Below, in pieces: positions 45,156-54,475 of a stretch of DNA of 64,000 bases. Both the position numbers and the translations under genes were made by a program. Position 1 is the first letter of the stretch. The number at the start of each line of letters is the position of its first letter. The notes below the pieces were generated by a model that saw only the letters and a program-made list of their open reading frames with translations, was not told where the DNA came from and searched no databases. This stretch comes from Sphingopyxis sp. LC81 (GTDB lineage: Bacteria; Pseudomonadota; Alphaproteobacteria; Sphingomonadales; Sphingomonadaceae), in assembly GCF_000756375.1 (NCBI RefSeq), contig NZ_JNFD01000001.1, positions 248,001 to 312,000 of the forward strand. The letters run 5' to 3'.

Positions 45156-46631
45156 ATGGGGAAGCGGCGGACGATTTTGCTCGGCGGTCTTGCGATCGTT
45201 GCGGTGGTTGTGGGGACAGTGGCGGTCCGGACCGCGACCTTCGCGCCCAAGGATATTGCCGACGGCAGCGCCATCCGGCTCGCCGCGGTGCCGGCCTATG
45301 ATCTCGATGCCGCCGTCGGGCATCTGAGCGCCGCGGCGCAGATCAAGACGATTTCGCACCAGGACCCGGCCGAGAATGATGTTGCCGAATGGGACCGGCT
45401 GCATAGCTGGCTCGCCGCAACCTACCCGGCGACACACCGCGTTATGGCGCGCACGATCCTGCCGAACCGGACGCTCGTCTATCACTGGCCGGGCGGCGAC
45501 GCGTCGCTCGCGCCGATCATCGTCATGGCGCATCAGGACGTCGTCCCGGTCACCGAGGGCACCGAAGGCGACTGGAAATATCCGCCCTTTGCGGGGACGA
45601 TCGCCGAAAAGGCGGTGTGGGGCCGCGGCACGGTCGACGACAAGGGCTCGCTCATCGGCCTGTTCGAAGCGATCGAGGCGCTGGCGGCGCAGGGGTTCCA
45701 GCCCAAGCGCGGCGTCTATTTGGTATCGGGGCACGATGAGGAAGCGGGGGGATCGGGCGCCGTTGCGGCCGCCGCCAAGCTGAAGGCCGAGGGCGTGCGT
45801 GCGCTCTATACGCTCGACGAGGGCAGCGTCGTGCTGCGCGACACGCCGGTGATCGACGGACCCGCCATCCTGATCGGCGTTGCCGAAAAGGGCTATGCGA
45901 CGCTCAAGGTCACCGCCAACGCGCCCGGCGGGCACAGCTCGATGCCGCCCGCCGAAACGGGTGTAACGACGCTGGCGCGCGCCGTGCTCGCGATCACCGA
46001 AAGCCCGTTCCCGATCGAGATGCGCGGCCCGGGCGCCGCGATGGTCGAGGCGCTCGCGGCGCACAAGGACGGGACGACGAAGCTGGCGGTCGCGAACCAG
46101 TGGTTGCTCGGATCAGTCCTGAAGAAGCAGCTTTCGGCATCGCCCTCGTCGGCGGCTGCCTTCCACACGACGATCGCGCCGACGATGCTCCAGGGGAGCC
46201 CCAAGGAGAATGTCCTGCCGCAATCTGCGAGTGCGCTGATCAACTATCGCATCGCCCCGTGGAACAGCTCGGCCGACGTGATGGCGCGCGCCAAGGCGGC
46301 GGTCGGCGATGCGCCGGTCGAACTCAGCTGGGTCAAGCCGCCCAACGAGCCGTCGCGCGTGTCGTCGACCAGCTCGCAGGGCTGGAAATATGTCGTCGCG
46401 GCTGCGCGCGCCGATGCGCCCGATGCCATCGTCGCCCCATTCCTGGTCGTCGGCGCGACCGACAGCCGCAGCATGGGGCCGATTTCCGAGGATGTGTACC
46501 GCTTCATGCCGATGCATTTCACGCTCAAGGAAACCGCGATGATCCACGGCACCAACGAGCATATGACGATCGACAGCTTCAAGCGGATGATCGATTTTTA
46601 CGCGCGGTTGATTGCGACGTCGGCGGGGTAA
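45156..46631 (+). CDS. M20/M25/M40 family metallopeptidase
   Basis: 491 residues. ATG 45156 follows AGAAGGAGAG. An N-terminal membrane anchor or signal (TILLGGLAIVAVVVGTVAV) puts the enzyme outside the cytoplasm. The two-zinc site is complete: PIIVMAHQDVVPV (His), VWGRGTVDDKGSLIGLFEA (bridging Asp), VSGHDEEAGGSGAV (catalytic Glu pair) and, at the C-terminus, MIHGTNEHMTIDSF (His). The lid-domain segment is VTANAPGGHSSMPPAETG. This subgroup resembles carboxypeptidase S-like enzymes. It is a free-standing gene between two tRNA genes. Confidence 0.92.
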   Translation: MGKRRTILLGGLAIVAVVVGTVAVRTATFAPKDIADGSAIRLAAVPAYDLDAAVGHLSAAAQIKTISHQDPAENDVAEWDRLHSWLAATYPATHRVMARTILPNRTLVYHWPGGDASLAPIIVMAHQDVVPVTEGTEGDWKYPPFAGTIAEKAVWGRGTVDDKGSLIGLFEAIEALAAQGFQPKRGVYLVSGHDEEAGGSGAVAAAAKLKAEGVRALYTLDEGSVVLRDTPVIDGPAILIGVAEKGYATLKVTANAPGGHSSMPPAETGVTTLARAVLAITESPFPIEMRGPGAAMVEALAAHKDGTTKLAVANQWLLGSVLKKQLSASPSSAAAFHTTIAPTMLQGSPKENVLPQSASALINYRIAPWNSSADVMARAKAAVGDAPVELSWVKPPNEPSRVSSTSSQGWKYVVAAARADAPDAIVAPFLVVGATDSRSMGPISEDVYRFMPMHFTLKETAMIHGTNEHMTIDSFKRMIDFYARLIATSAG

Positions 46632-46648
46632 AATTGTTGGGAGGATAG

Positions 46649-46725
<77 letters not shown>

Positions 46726-46764
46726 ACTACTGCCCCGCGCCTTAGACAGCGCTGCGCCGCAAGT

Positions 46765-47196
46765 CTATACGCTGCTTGCCGCGGGACCCTTGAGTTCGAT
46801 CAGATTTTCCTCGGGGTCGCGGAAATAGATCGACGGGCCTTCGCCCTCCGCGCCGTATCGGGGGCCCGACTGCTCTATCGCGACGCCGTGGCGATCGAGG
46901 TGGGCGCGGATCGCGGCTTCGTCGAACGGGTCGATGGCGAGCGCGAAATGGTCGACGTTGCGCCCCTCCATCCCCGGTGCGGTGCCGCCGGCCGCGCCGA
47001 GTGGGCCGTCGATCGTCACAAGGTCGATCAGCGAACGGCCGGCGCGAAGCTGGAATAATCCGATTTCCGCCTGTTCGCGCTCGTTACTGCAGCCGAGGAT
47101 ATCCTGGTAAAAGGCGCGCATGCGGTCGAGGTTCGTGACCCGCAAGACGATATGATCGAGCCCCTTCAGCGAAAAGGGCGGGTTGGCGATCGGCAT
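46765..47196 (-). CDS. VOC (glyoxalase/bleomycin resistance fold) protein
   Basis: 143 residues. The start ATG 47196 follows AAGGACAGCGCCG; an in-frame upstream extension is not conserved in style. One pair of beta-alpha-beta-beta-beta modules is seen: [19 protein letters not shown], then [19 protein letters not shown], and [15 protein letters not shown] at the end, giving metal-binding His, Glu and Glu positions. The family includes glyoxalases, dioxygenases and fosfomycin-type enzymes; the substrate cannot be told. Confidence 0.88.
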   Translation of the reverse strand: MPIANPPFSLKGLDHIVLRVTNLDRMRAFYQDILGCSNEREQAEIGLFQLRAGRSLIDLVTIDGPLGAAGGTAPGMEGRNVDHFALAIDPFDEAAIRAHLDRHGVAIEQSGPRYGAEGEGPSIYFRDPEENLIELKGPAASSV

Positions 47197-47276
47197 CGGC
47201 GCTGTCCTTGCAAAAGTTGGGATGATACAATGACGCTCCATCCCCTTGACGGGTTTCATGTCCGCCGTGCGGACAC

Positions 47277-47316
47277 AAAAAAAGACGGCCTTCCCGAAGG
47301 AAGACCGTCCTTTTTC
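47277..47316 (-). terminator. Rho-independent terminator with TTCG loop
   Basis: On the minus strand GACGGTCTTCC and GGAAGGCCGTC (one T-G pair) close a TTCG tetraloop and are followed by seven T. It ends the Ala-rich lipoprotein gene. The plus strand also carries a short T run, so it may work both ways. Confidence 0.95.
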
Positions 47317-47346
47317 GTTTCAGTCAACGCCCCGAAGGGCTGCGAC

Positions 47347-47637
47347 TTACTTCTTTTCTTCAGCCGGAGCAGCAGCGGCCGGAGCAGCAGCGGCGTCAGC
47401 CGGAGCAGCAGCGGCAGCAGCAGCGTCAGCCGGAGCGGCAGCAGCTTCTGCACCAGCAGCAGCAGCGTCGGCACCAGCGGCAGCGGCTTCAGCGCCAGCA
47501 GCAGCGGCGTCGGCGCCTTCTTCAGCAACCGCTTCAGCGGCCGGAGCTTCGGTGGTGGCTTCTTCAGCAGCCTTTTCACCGCAAGCGGCGAGGGCGAACA
47601 TGCTGGCAGCAACGGCGATAGCAGCAAACTTCTTCAT
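47347..47637 (-). CDS. Ala-rich heptad-repeat lipoprotein
   Basis: 96 residues. ATG 47637 follows AGGGAGCCCACACATC. The signal peptide ends in the lipobox ALAAC (Cys19), so it is lipid-anchored. Residues 41-91 are an almost pure Ala repeat of seven residues (GADAAAA, GAEAAAA, PADAAAA types). A seven-residue period with evenly spaced Asp/Glu suggests one long rigid helix or coiled coil standing in the periplasm, somewhat like Lpp. The tail ends PAEEKK. It has its own terminator, and a strong ribosome site suggests abundant expression. Confidence 0.85.
   Translation of the reverse strand: MKKFAAIAVAASMFALAACGEKAAEEATTEAPAAEAVAEEGADAAAAGAEAAAAGADAAAAGAEAAAAPADAAAAAAAPADAAAAPAAAAPAEEKK
47365..47517 (-). 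repeat. Imperfect 21-bp tandem repeats coding Ala heptads
   Basis: Within the lipoprotein gene about seven units of 21 bases, each coding (G/P)A(D/E)AAAA with one longer unit, follow each other. Units differ at third positions, so the array is old or selected at protein level rather than freshly expanded. Confidence 0.7.
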
Positions 47638-47783
47638 GATGTGTGGGCTCCCTAAAATGCCTTAACGCGTCCGGGAAAACTTCCCGTACCGCGAGCCGCG
47701 GGATTTAGCCGTTCCGCATGAATCGTCAACAAAAATAATTGAGATGGTCGGGGGCGGCGGGATTCTGTCATTTCTCCGTCACA

Positions 47784-49175
47784 CTAGGGAAGCTCGTCGT
47801 TCGAGCTGTTCGCCAGAATCGCCAGAGTCGCGGCCCAAACTGTCACATTTTGCCGCAATTGTACGGGGTCGATCTTGTCGAGCGTATCGTCCTGCGTGTG
47901 GTGGAGGTCGAAATAACGCGTGCCATCCTGGGCCAGATCGATCGCCGGAACCCCGGCCTGCACGAGCGCGCCAATATCGGCCCCGCCGTTCGCCGGCTGC
48001 TTGCCGCGGACGACGCCGAACGGCATCACTGCGGCGGCAATCCGGTCCGAAAGCGCCTTGGCGCTGTCGGGCAGCTTGAAGTCGACCCGCCACACGCGGT
48101 CGGCGCCGAAATCGGATTCGAGCGCGACGGCGTGCTTCTCTTTGCCGTGCGCGTCGAAATAAGCCTTGCCGCCGAATACGCCGACCTCTTCGGCGCCCGC
48201 CCACAAGATTCGGATCGTGCGGCGCGGCTGGCCGGCCGCCATGACATGCTTGGCGGCGGCGGTGATGATCCCGCAGCCCGCGGCGTCGTCGATCGATCCT
48301 GTGCCGAGGTCCCAGCTGTCGAGGTGGCAGGCGATGATGATCGGACTCGCACTGGGGTCGCTGCCCGGCACTTCGGCAATAACATTGCCCGACTTACGGG
48401 TGCCCAGGCTCTGCGGGGTCAGGGTAAGCTTCATCTTGAGTGACGGCGTTTCATCGGAGCGCACCGGCTGCGGGCGCCGCCACTGCCGGACAAGCTGATC
48501 GGCGTCGGGGTTCGAGATCGCGCCCGCCGGGATCGGCTTCACCCCCGCCTCGAAATTGGTGACGCCGGTGTGCGGGTTCCGGTGGTTGTCGGTGCCGATC
48601 GAGCGGATCACGATCGCGATCGCGCCCTTCTTCGCTGCGACATTGGGCCCGGTGAACCGGCCGCGCCCATAATAACCATAGCCGCTTCCATCCTGCGTCG
48701 GCTTCATATCATGGTCGATGAAGACGATCTTGCCCCTCACCGCCGCATCGGGCGCCGCGGCCAGCGCGTCGAAACTCTCGAAATAGGCAATTTCGCCTTC
48801 GATCCCCTTGGGGCCGGTCGAGGCGCTGTTCCCGAGCGCGCTGATCGCGAGCTTCTGCGGCACGAGGCCGCTGGTCAGCCAAGCTTCTTCGGCGCCGCGT
48901 ACCCACACGGGCATGTCGAACGCTTCCTCGCGGACATTGGCAAAGCCCATTGCCTGCAATCGCCGTACGGCCCAGCGGCGCGCGACGGCTTCGGCGTCGG
49001 TCCCGGCCATGCGCGGACCGACGTCGGTCGTCAGGTCGCGGGTGATCGCCCATGCGGGATCGTCGCCTTGCTGCGCCAGTTCAGCGGCGCTCTGAGCCGG
49101 TTGGGCGGAAACGGCGGAGGAGAGGAGAAGGGCGGCGATCCCGGCTAAGCGGGTGGAGCTATGGGGGATTTTCAT
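47784..49175 (-). CDS. M28 family zinc peptidase
   Basis: 463 residues. ATG 49175 begins MKIPHSSTRLAGIAALLLSS, a signal peptide cleaved near AVSAQ, so the enzyme is secreted to the periplasm. An inserted PA-like domain (about 130-230, GKIVFIDHDMKP ... KKGAIAIVIRSIGTD) precedes the co-catalytic zinc domain: IIACHLDSWDLGTGSIDDAA (His and Asp), WAGAEEVGVFGG (Glu pair), ALESDFGADR (Asp) and FDLHHTQDDTLDKID (His). It is probably an aminopeptidase or glutamate carboxypeptidase-like enzyme releasing amino acids from peptides. Confidence 0.93.
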   Translation of the reverse strand: MKIPHSSTRLAGIAALLLSSAVSAQPAQSAAELAQQGDDPAWAITRDLTTDVGPRMAGTDAEAVARRWAVRRLQAMGFANVREEAFDMPVWVRGAEEAWLTSGLVPQKLAISALGNSASTGPKGIEGEIAYFESFDALAAAPDAAVRGKIVFIDHDMKPTQDGSGYGYYGRGRFTGPNVAAKKGAIAIVIRSIGTDNHRNPHTGVTNFEAGVKPIPAGAISNPDADQLVRQWRRPQPVRSDETPSLKMKLTLTPQSLGTRKSGNVIAEVPGSDPSASPIIIACHLDSWDLGTGSIDDAAGCGIITAAAKHVMAAGQPRRTIRILWAGAEEVGVFGGKAYFDAHGKEKHAVALESDFGADRVWRVDFKLPDSAKALSDRIAAAVMPFGVVRGKQPANGGADIGALVQAGVPAIDLAQDGTRYFDLHHTQDDTLDKIDPVQLRQNVTVWAATLAILANSSNDELP

Positions 49176-49305
49176 GCTGCTTTCGTAACGGCGCGCCTCG
49201 CGCGCGCAAGCGCCGATTGCCAACCGCGCGCCCATTCGCTAACCGGCGCGCAACTCAAACTCTCCCCGGCCGCGCCCGCGGCCCAGCCCATACCGGAGCA
49301 TATCC

Positions 49306-50985
49306 ATGGCCGCCCAATATAGTTTCGTGATGAAGGGTCTGACCAAGACCTATCCCGGCGCGCAAAAGCCGACGCTCAATAACCTCAGCCTGCAATTCTA
49401 TCCCGATGCCAAGATCGGCATCGTCGGCCCGAACGGCACGGGTAAATCGACGCTGATGAAGATCATGGCGGGCATGGACACCGAATTCACCGGTGAGGCC
49501 TGGCCGGGCGAGGGGATCACCGTCGGCTATCTGGCGCAGGAGCCCGAACTCGACCCGACCAAGACGGTCAAGGAAAATGTCATGGACGGCGTGCGCGGCG
49601 TCGCCGACATGATGGAGCGTTTCAACGAGATCAGCACACTGATGGCCGATCCGCCCGAAGACGCCGATTTCGACGCGCTGATGGAAGAAATGGGCACGCT
49701 GCAGGAAAAGATCGATGCGGTCGACGGCTGGACGCTCGACAACCAGCTCGAAATCGCGATGGAAGCGCTCCGCTGCCCGCCGGGCGACTGGAGCGTTGAG
49801 AATCTGTCGGGCGGTGAACGCCGCCGCATCGCGCTGACGCGCCTGCTGCTCGAAAAGCCCTCGATCCTGCTGCTCGACGAACCGACCAACCATTTGGACG
49901 CCGAAAGCGTCGCGTGGCTCGAAAAGCATCTCGTCGATTATCCGGGCAACGTCATCCTCGTCACCCACGATCGCTACTTCCTCGACAATGTCGTGAACTG
50001 GATTCTCGAACTCGATCGCGGCCGCTATTTCGTCTACGAGGGCAATTATTCGACCTATCTTGAGAAGAAGGGCAAGCGCCTCGAACAGGAAGCGCGCGAG
50101 GACGCCGGCCGCCAGAAGGCGATCAAGGACGAACTCGAGTGGATCCGGCAATCGCCGAAAGCCCGTCAGGCCAAATCGAAGGCGCGTATCAAGAGCTTCG
50201 ACCAGCTCATCGAGGCGCAGGAAAAGCGCATCCCCGGCAAGGCGCAGATCGTCATCCAGGTTCCCGAACGCCTCGGCGGCAAGGTCATCGAGGTCGAGGG
50301 CATTTCGAAGGCCTATGGCGACAAGCTGCTGTTCGAAGACCTGTCCTTCACGCTCCCGCCCGGCGGCATCGTCGGTGTCATCGGGCCGAACGGCGCGGGT
50401 AAGTCGACGCTGTTCAAGCTGATCACCGGACAGGAAACCCCCGACAGCGGCAGCGTCGCGATCGGCGACACCGTGCGCCTCGGCTATGTCGACCAGAGCC
50501 GCGACGCCCTCGATCCCAACAAGAATGTCTGGGAAGAAATCTCGGGCGGCTCCGAGATGATGAACATCGGCAAGCACGAGATGCAGACGCGCGCTTATGT
50601 CGGCGCTTTCAACTTCAAGGGCGTCGACCAGCAGAAGAAGGTCGGGCAGCTTTCGGGCGGTGAGCGCAATCGTGTCCATATGGCCAAGATGCTGAAACAG
50701 GGCGGCAACGTGCTGCTGCTCGACGAACCGACCAACGACCTCGACACCGAAACCCTCGCCGCGCTCGAGGAAGCGCTCGAAAATTTCGCGGGCTGCGCGG
50801 TGGTCATCAGCCACGACCGCTTCTTCCTCGATCGCCTCGCGACGCACATCCTCGCGTTCGAGGGCGACAGCCATGTCGAATGGTTCGAAGGCAATTTCGA
50901 ATCATATGAGGAAGACAAGATCCGCCGCCTCGGCGACGATGCGACGCGCCCGCACGCGACGTCGTACAAGAAACTGACGCGCTGA
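49306..50985 (+). CDS. ettA: Energy-dependent translational throttle protein EttA (ABC-F)
   Basis: 559 residues, two ABC ATPase domains and no membrane part. The first domain has IGIVGPNGTGKSTLMKIMAG and LSGGERRRIALTRLLLEKP with LLLDEPTNHLDAESVAW; the second has VGVIGPNGAGKSTLFKLITG and LSGGERNRVHMAKML with DEPTNDLD. The arm insertion of EttA and the linker (EWIRQSPKARQAKSKARIKS) are present. It binds the ribosomal E site and gates translation according to the ATP/ADP ratio. It is followed after five bases by a thioesterase gene. Confidence 0.96.
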   Translation: MAAQYSFVMKGLTKTYPGAQKPTLNNLSLQFYPDAKIGIVGPNGTGKSTLMKIMAGMDTEFTGEAWPGEGITVGYLAQEPELDPTKTVKENVMDGVRGVADMMERFNEISTLMADPPEDADFDALMEEMGTLQEKIDAVDGWTLDNQLEIAMEALRCPPGDWSVENLSGGERRRIALTRLLLEKPSILLLDEPTNHLDAESVAWLEKHLVDYPGNVILVTHDRYFLDNVVNWILELDRGRYFVYEGNYSTYLEKKGKRLEQEAREDAGRQKAIKDELEWIRQSPKARQAKSKARIKSFDQLIEAQEKRIPGKAQIVIQVPERLGGKVIEVEGISKAYGDKLLFEDLSFTLPPGGIVGVIGPNGAGKSTLFKLITGQETPDSGSVAIGDTVRLGYVDQSRDALDPNKNVWEEISGGSEMMNIGKHEMQTRAYVGAFNFKGVDQQKKVGQLSGGERNRVHMAKMLKQGGNVLLLDEPTNDLDTETLAALEEALENFAGCAVVISHDRFFLDRLATHILAFEGDSHVEWFEGNFESYEEDKIRRLGDDATRPHATSYKKLTR

Positions 50986-50990
50986 TCCTA

Positions 50991-51440
50991 ATGACGGGAG
51001 AGGGGCAGCCACCGATTTCGTCGGGCGCGATCCGTTTGGATGCGGATGCGCTCAACGCCTTCATGGCCGAAGCCTTCCCCCATTCGGCGCCGGGCTCGCG
51101 TGGCCATGTCGTCTCGGCCGCGCCCGGACATATCCGGGCGCGGCTCGATCCCAACGAGAATGCACTGCGTCCCGGCGGCTTGATCTCGGGCCCGACGCAG
51201 ATGGGGTTCGCCGACATGGTGGCCTATGCGCTCGTCCTCGCGCATATCGGCCCCGTCGCGATGGCTGTGACGAGCGCACTCAATTACCAGTTCCTCCGCC
51301 CGTGCCGGCCGGGCCCGCTGTTCGCCGACGCGTATATGCTGCGCCTCGGCAAGCGGCTCGCGGTGATGGATGTGCGCATCTGGACAGACGACGCCGATAA
51401 GCCTGTCGGGCAGGCGAACGTGACCTACGCGATTCCCTAA
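50991..51440 (+). CDS. PaaI-type hotdog thioesterase
   Basis: 149 residues with the hotdog fold. The central helix motif LRPGGLISGPTQMGFADMVA contains the conserved Gly and catalytic Asp region, followed by VTSALNYQFLRPCRPGPLFA as in PaaI-like acyl-CoA thioesterases. The acyl substrate is unknown. It lies five bases after ettA, probably on the same transcript, and ends at an inverted repeat. Confidence 0.86.
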   Translation: MTGEGQPPISSGAIRLDADALNAFMAEAFPHSAPGSRGHVVSAAPGHIRARLDPNENALRPGGLISGPTQMGFADMVAYALVLAHIGPVAMAVTSALNYQFLRPCRPGPLFADAYMLRLGKRLAVMDVRIWTDDADKPVGQANVTYAIP

Positions 51441-51450
51441 AGCACGGCTT

Positions 51451-51530
51451 TTTTCGTCATTCCCGCGAAAGCGGGGACCCAGCGAGCAACCGATGCAACT
51501 TGGTTCCCGCTTTCGCGCGAACGACGAAAA
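51451..51530. repeat. REP-like inverted repeat between convergent genes
   Basis: Two 31-base arms (51451-51481 and 51500-51530) are inverted imperfect copies of a TTTTCGTCATTCCCGCGAAA-type element, separated by 18 bases. Each arm also contains the small palindrome CCCGCGAAAGCGGG or a variant. This CGTCATTCCCGCGAAAGCGG sequence is a common dispersed repeat of proteobacterial genomes. Folded, it forms a long hairpin that can end transcription from both sides. Confidence 0.8.
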
Positions 51531-51553
51531 GGGGCAGCTCTGCGCCCTTCAGC

Positions 51554-52255
51554 TCAATATTCCAGCGACGGATACCAGTCGGTCCCGCGCCCGCCGGGCG
51601 TCAGGTCGAGGATCGACCACAGGCTCGCTATGTCGGGTGCGTCGCGCGGGTCCTGCCCGGGGTCGGCCATCGCTGCAGTCATTTCGCTTTTCCAGAACAG
51701 GCGGATGCCGCTGCCGTTGCGCTTGAACACTGCGAGCGCCGGGTTCTCGCTGCCATCGGCGTTGAGCAGACGAAAATCCCGCGCGTAATCGTCGCCGATC
51801 GTCTGCACGAAATCGAGCGCCTGCCAGCCGCGCTCCTGCGCGAACGCCTTTTGCCGCTCGACCGGGCTGCGCCCTATGATCTTGAGCGCGACGCGTTGCT
51901 TGATGTCGTTGCCATTGCCGTTCACCGCGCCGAGCCAGTTGGTGCACATCGGGCAGGGGCGTTCGCGTTCGGGACCGTACATCCAGAAATAGGCGACCAG
52001 CGTGTCATGCTCGCCGAACAGCTCGGCCAGCCCGAGTTCGGCGCCATTTGCATCCTTGAACCGGTAATCCTTCATCAACGGCCCAGGCGGTAACGCGCGG
52101 CGCTGTTCGGCCAGCCGCGTCATCTTGCGGCGCAGGTCGATTTCCTCGGCGAGCAGCGATTTTCGGGCTTTGGTATAGGCTTCATCTTCGCCGGGAAAGG
52201 CATGTCTACGCGAAGCAAGCGCCGGCGCAGCCGACAGGGTTTGGCGAAGGGCCAT
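51554..52255 (-). CDS. DUF899 family thioredoxin-like protein
   Basis: 233 residues. ATG 52255 follows AAGGAG by seven bases. The N-terminal helix (RRHAFPGEDEAYTKARKSLL) and the thioredoxin-like core with YGPERERPCPMCTNWLGAVN identify DUF899. The C-P-M-C pair is in the position of a redox site. The function is unknown. It is followed downstream by the inverted repeat at 51451-51530. Confidence 0.88.
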   Translation of the reverse strand: MALRQTLSAAPALASRRHAFPGEDEAYTKARKSLLAEEIDLRRKMTRLAEQRRALPPGPLMKDYRFKDANGAELGLAELFGEHDTLVAYFWMYGPERERPCPMCTNWLGAVNGNGNDIKQRVALKIIGRSPVERQKAFAQERGWQALDFVQTIGDDYARDFRLLNADGSENPALAVFKRNGSGIRLFWKSEMTAAMADPGQDPRDAPDIASLWSILDLTPGGRGTDWYPSLEY

Positions 52256-52351
52256 CAAGTTCTCCTTTTTGGGAGAACGTGTCATTAACGCCATTGTTGC
52301 AGCGGGGTTTCACGGTTGCCCGCAGCCCTGCGTCGCTTCGTCGCGCGCGCG

Positions 52352-52990
52352 TCAGGCGGGAGAAAATTCTCCCGACGTTTCGTCCATCACGTGCAGCACG
52401 CCGTCGCTGATCGCGAAAAAGGCGCCGCGCAGCTTCAGCGTGCCGCGATTTTCCTTTTCCTGGATACAGGGGAAAGTCCTGAGATTCGCTATGCTCACGC
52501 GCACAGCTTCCATCTCCATGGCGCGGCCCGCATCGCGATTATCGAAATCGGGATATTGCGCGCGAATCTCTTCGCTCGCCTCGTCGAGCATCGCGATCCA
52601 GTCGGCGATGAAGCCGCCGCGGCCTGGCTCGGCGCCCGCCATCGAACGATGCAGCGCGGCGTGACACCCACCGCACATGCCGTGGCCCATCACGACGATT
52701 TCCTCGACCTTCAGGAACTGGACCGCGAATTCGAGCGCGGCGGAGACGCCGTGACGTCCGGGCGTCGTTTCGAAGGGCGGCACCAGCGCCGCGACGTTGC
52801 GAACGACAAAGATCTCGCCGGGATTGGTGTCGAAAATCTGCGACGGTTCGGAACGGCTGTCCGAACAGGCGATCACCATCACCTTGGGCGATTGGCCCTC
52901 GGCAAGTTCGTTCCAGCGTTCGCGCTGTTGCTGCCAACCGCCGTTACGGAAACGGCGGTAGCCATCGATCATATCTGCAAAGTGAGTCAT
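52352..52990 (-). CDS. Beta-class carbonic anhydrase
   Basis: 212 residues. It interconverts CO2 and bicarbonate, here probably supplying bicarbonate to carboxylases. The zinc site is [17 protein letters not shown] (C42, with catalytic D44 and R46) and [14 protein letters not shown] (H103, C106). [14 protein letters not shown] is the dimer interface. The first ATG (52988-52990) gives the family N-terminus. It is divergent from lipA by about 60 bases. Confidence 0.96.
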   Translation of the reverse strand: MTHFADMIDGYRRFRNGGWQQQRERWNELAEGQSPKVMVIACSDSRSEPSQIFDTNPGEIFVVRNVAALVPPFETTPGRHGVSAALEFAVQFLKVEEIVVMGHGMCGGCHAALHRSMAGAEPGRGGFIADWIAMLDEASEEIRAQYPDFDNRDAGRAMEMEAVRVSIANLRTFPCIQEKENRGTLKLRGAFFAISDGVLHVMDETSGEFSPA

Positions 52991-53052
52991 GCGTCGCCCT
53001 TAGCATAGGTAGAGAGGTTGAGAAGAGGCGCGTGCGCGACTATGTGGGCGAA

Positions 53053-53988
53053 ATGAACGCTCCCGCATCGCCCGCCACCACACCCAGTCAGCGCCAGCGC
53101 AAGCCCGACTGGATCCGCGTCAAAGCCCCGACCAGCCCGGGCTACGCCGAAACGCGCAAGCTGATGCGCGAGCTCAACCTCAACACGGTGTGCGAAGAAG
53201 CCGCGTGCCCGAACATTGGCGAATGCTGGACAAAAAAGCATGCGACGGTGATGATCCTCGGCGACACCTGCACCCGCGCCTGTGCCTTTTGCAACGTCAA
53301 GACCGGCATGCCGCGCCCCGTCGACCTGCTCGAGCCCGAGCATACCGCGATCGCCGCGGCGAAGATGGGGCTCAGCCACATTGTCATCACCTCGGTCGAC
53401 CGCGACGATCTGCCCGACGGCGGCGCGAGCCAGTTTGTGAAGGTCATCAACGCGCTGCGCCGCGAGACGCCGCAGACGACGATCGAAATCCTGACGCCCG
53501 ATTTTCGCAACAAGCCCGAAAGCGCGGTCGCGGCGATCGTCGATGCGCGCCCCGACGTCTATAACCATAATCTCGAAACCGTGCCCAGGCTCTATCCGAC
53601 GATCCGCCCCGGCGCGCGCTATTATGCGTCGCTCCGCCTGCTAGAAAGCGTCAAGCGCCGCGATCCGTCGATCTTCACCAAGTCGGGCGTGATGCTCGGC
53701 CTCGGCGAGGAACGGATGGAGGTGCACCAGGTCATGGACGACATGCGCAGCGCCGACATCGATTTCATGACGATGGGCCAGTATCTCCAGCCGACGCCGA
53801 AGCATGCGAAGGTGATCGACTTCGTGACGCCGCAGGCGTTCGACGCCTATGCGCAGATCGCACGCGCGAAGGGCTTCCTGCAGGTCGCTTCGTCGCCGCT
53901 GACACGCTCGAGCTATCATGCGGGCGACGATTTCGAACGCATGCGCGCGGCCCGCGAAGCGCAGCTGGCGCGCGTCAAGGCGGACTGA
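53053..53988 (+). CDS. lipA: Lipoyl synthase
   Basis: 311 residues. This radical SAM enzyme inserts two sulfur atoms into octanoyl groups on lipoyl proteins. The auxiliary cluster motif is [13 protein letters not shown], the SAM cluster motif is [16 protein letters not shown], and the C-terminal RSSYHAG serine motif is present. ATG 53053 gives [20 protein letters not shown], a typical leader; a GTG 21 bases earlier is possible. It precedes the COQ10-like gene. Confidence 0.97.
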   Translation: MNAPASPATTPSQRQRKPDWIRVKAPTSPGYAETRKLMRELNLNTVCEEAACPNIGECWTKKHATVMILGDTCTRACAFCNVKTGMPRPVDLLEPEHTAIAAAKMGLSHIVITSVDRDDLPDGGASQFVKVINALRRETPQTTIEILTPDFRNKPESAVAAIVDARPDVYNHNLETVPRLYPTIRPGARYYASLRLLESVKRRDPSIFTKSGVMLGLGEERMEVHQVMDDMRSADIDFMTMGQYLQPTPKHAKVIDFVTPQAFDAYAQIARAKGFLQVASSPLTRSSYHAGDDFERMRAAREAQLARVKAD

Positions 53989-53995
53989 CGAACCT

Positions 53996-54475
53996 TTGCC
54001 ACGGCACCACGAAACTAGAGTCCTGCCGTACACCGACGAGCAGATGTTCGCGCTCGTCACCGACATTGCGCGCTATCCCGAATTTTTGCCGTGGGTGATC
54101 GCGCTGCGCATCCGCAGCGACAGCGAGCATGAGGCGGTCGCCGACATGATCGTCGGTTTCAAGGGGCTGCGCGAAAGCTTTTCGTGCCGCGTCCACAAGG
54201 AACGGCCGCGCGAGGTTTGCGTAAGCTATATCGACGGCCCGATGAAGCATCTGAACAACGAATGGCATTTCCAGCCCGCCGAGGGAGGCGGATGCCGCGT
54301 CGATTTCCTCGTCGATTTCTCGTTCCGCAGCCGGATGTTCGAGGCGCTCGCCGGGCAGATGTTCGACAAGGCGCTGCGCAAGATGATCGCGGCGTTCGAA
54401 ACGCGCGCCGACGAACTTTACGGCGCGGGGAGGGCGATGTCTTCCGAGGGCCGCAGTTCGTCCCTTTCGGGCTGA
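53996..54475 (+). CDS. COQ10/RatA-type START-domain protein
   Basis: 159 residues from a TTG at 53996 chosen because it gives MPRHHETRVLPYTDEQMFAL, the family N-terminus; no ATG is suitably placed. The SRPBCC/START fold is seen in ALVTDIARYPEFLPWVIALR, FKGLRESFSCRVHKERPR and HLNNEWHFQPAEGGGCRVDF. Relatives bind ubiquinone or act in respiratory electron transport; the RatA toxin name in databases is misleading for this type. Its last 58 bases overlap the convergent CinA-like gene. Confidence 0.88.
   Translation: MPRHHETRVLPYTDEQMFALVTDIARYPEFLPWVIALRIRSDSEHEAVADMIVGFKGLRESFSCRVHKERPREVCVSYIDGPMKHLNNEWHFQPAEGGGCRVDFLVDFSFRSRMFEALAGQMFDKALRKMIAAFETRADELYGAGRAMSSEGRSSSLSG

Noticed and set aside
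53996..54475. RatA toxin of a toxin-antitoxin pair
   Set aside because: The START-domain gene lies next to lipA with no antitoxin partner; the COQ10 reading fits the family better.
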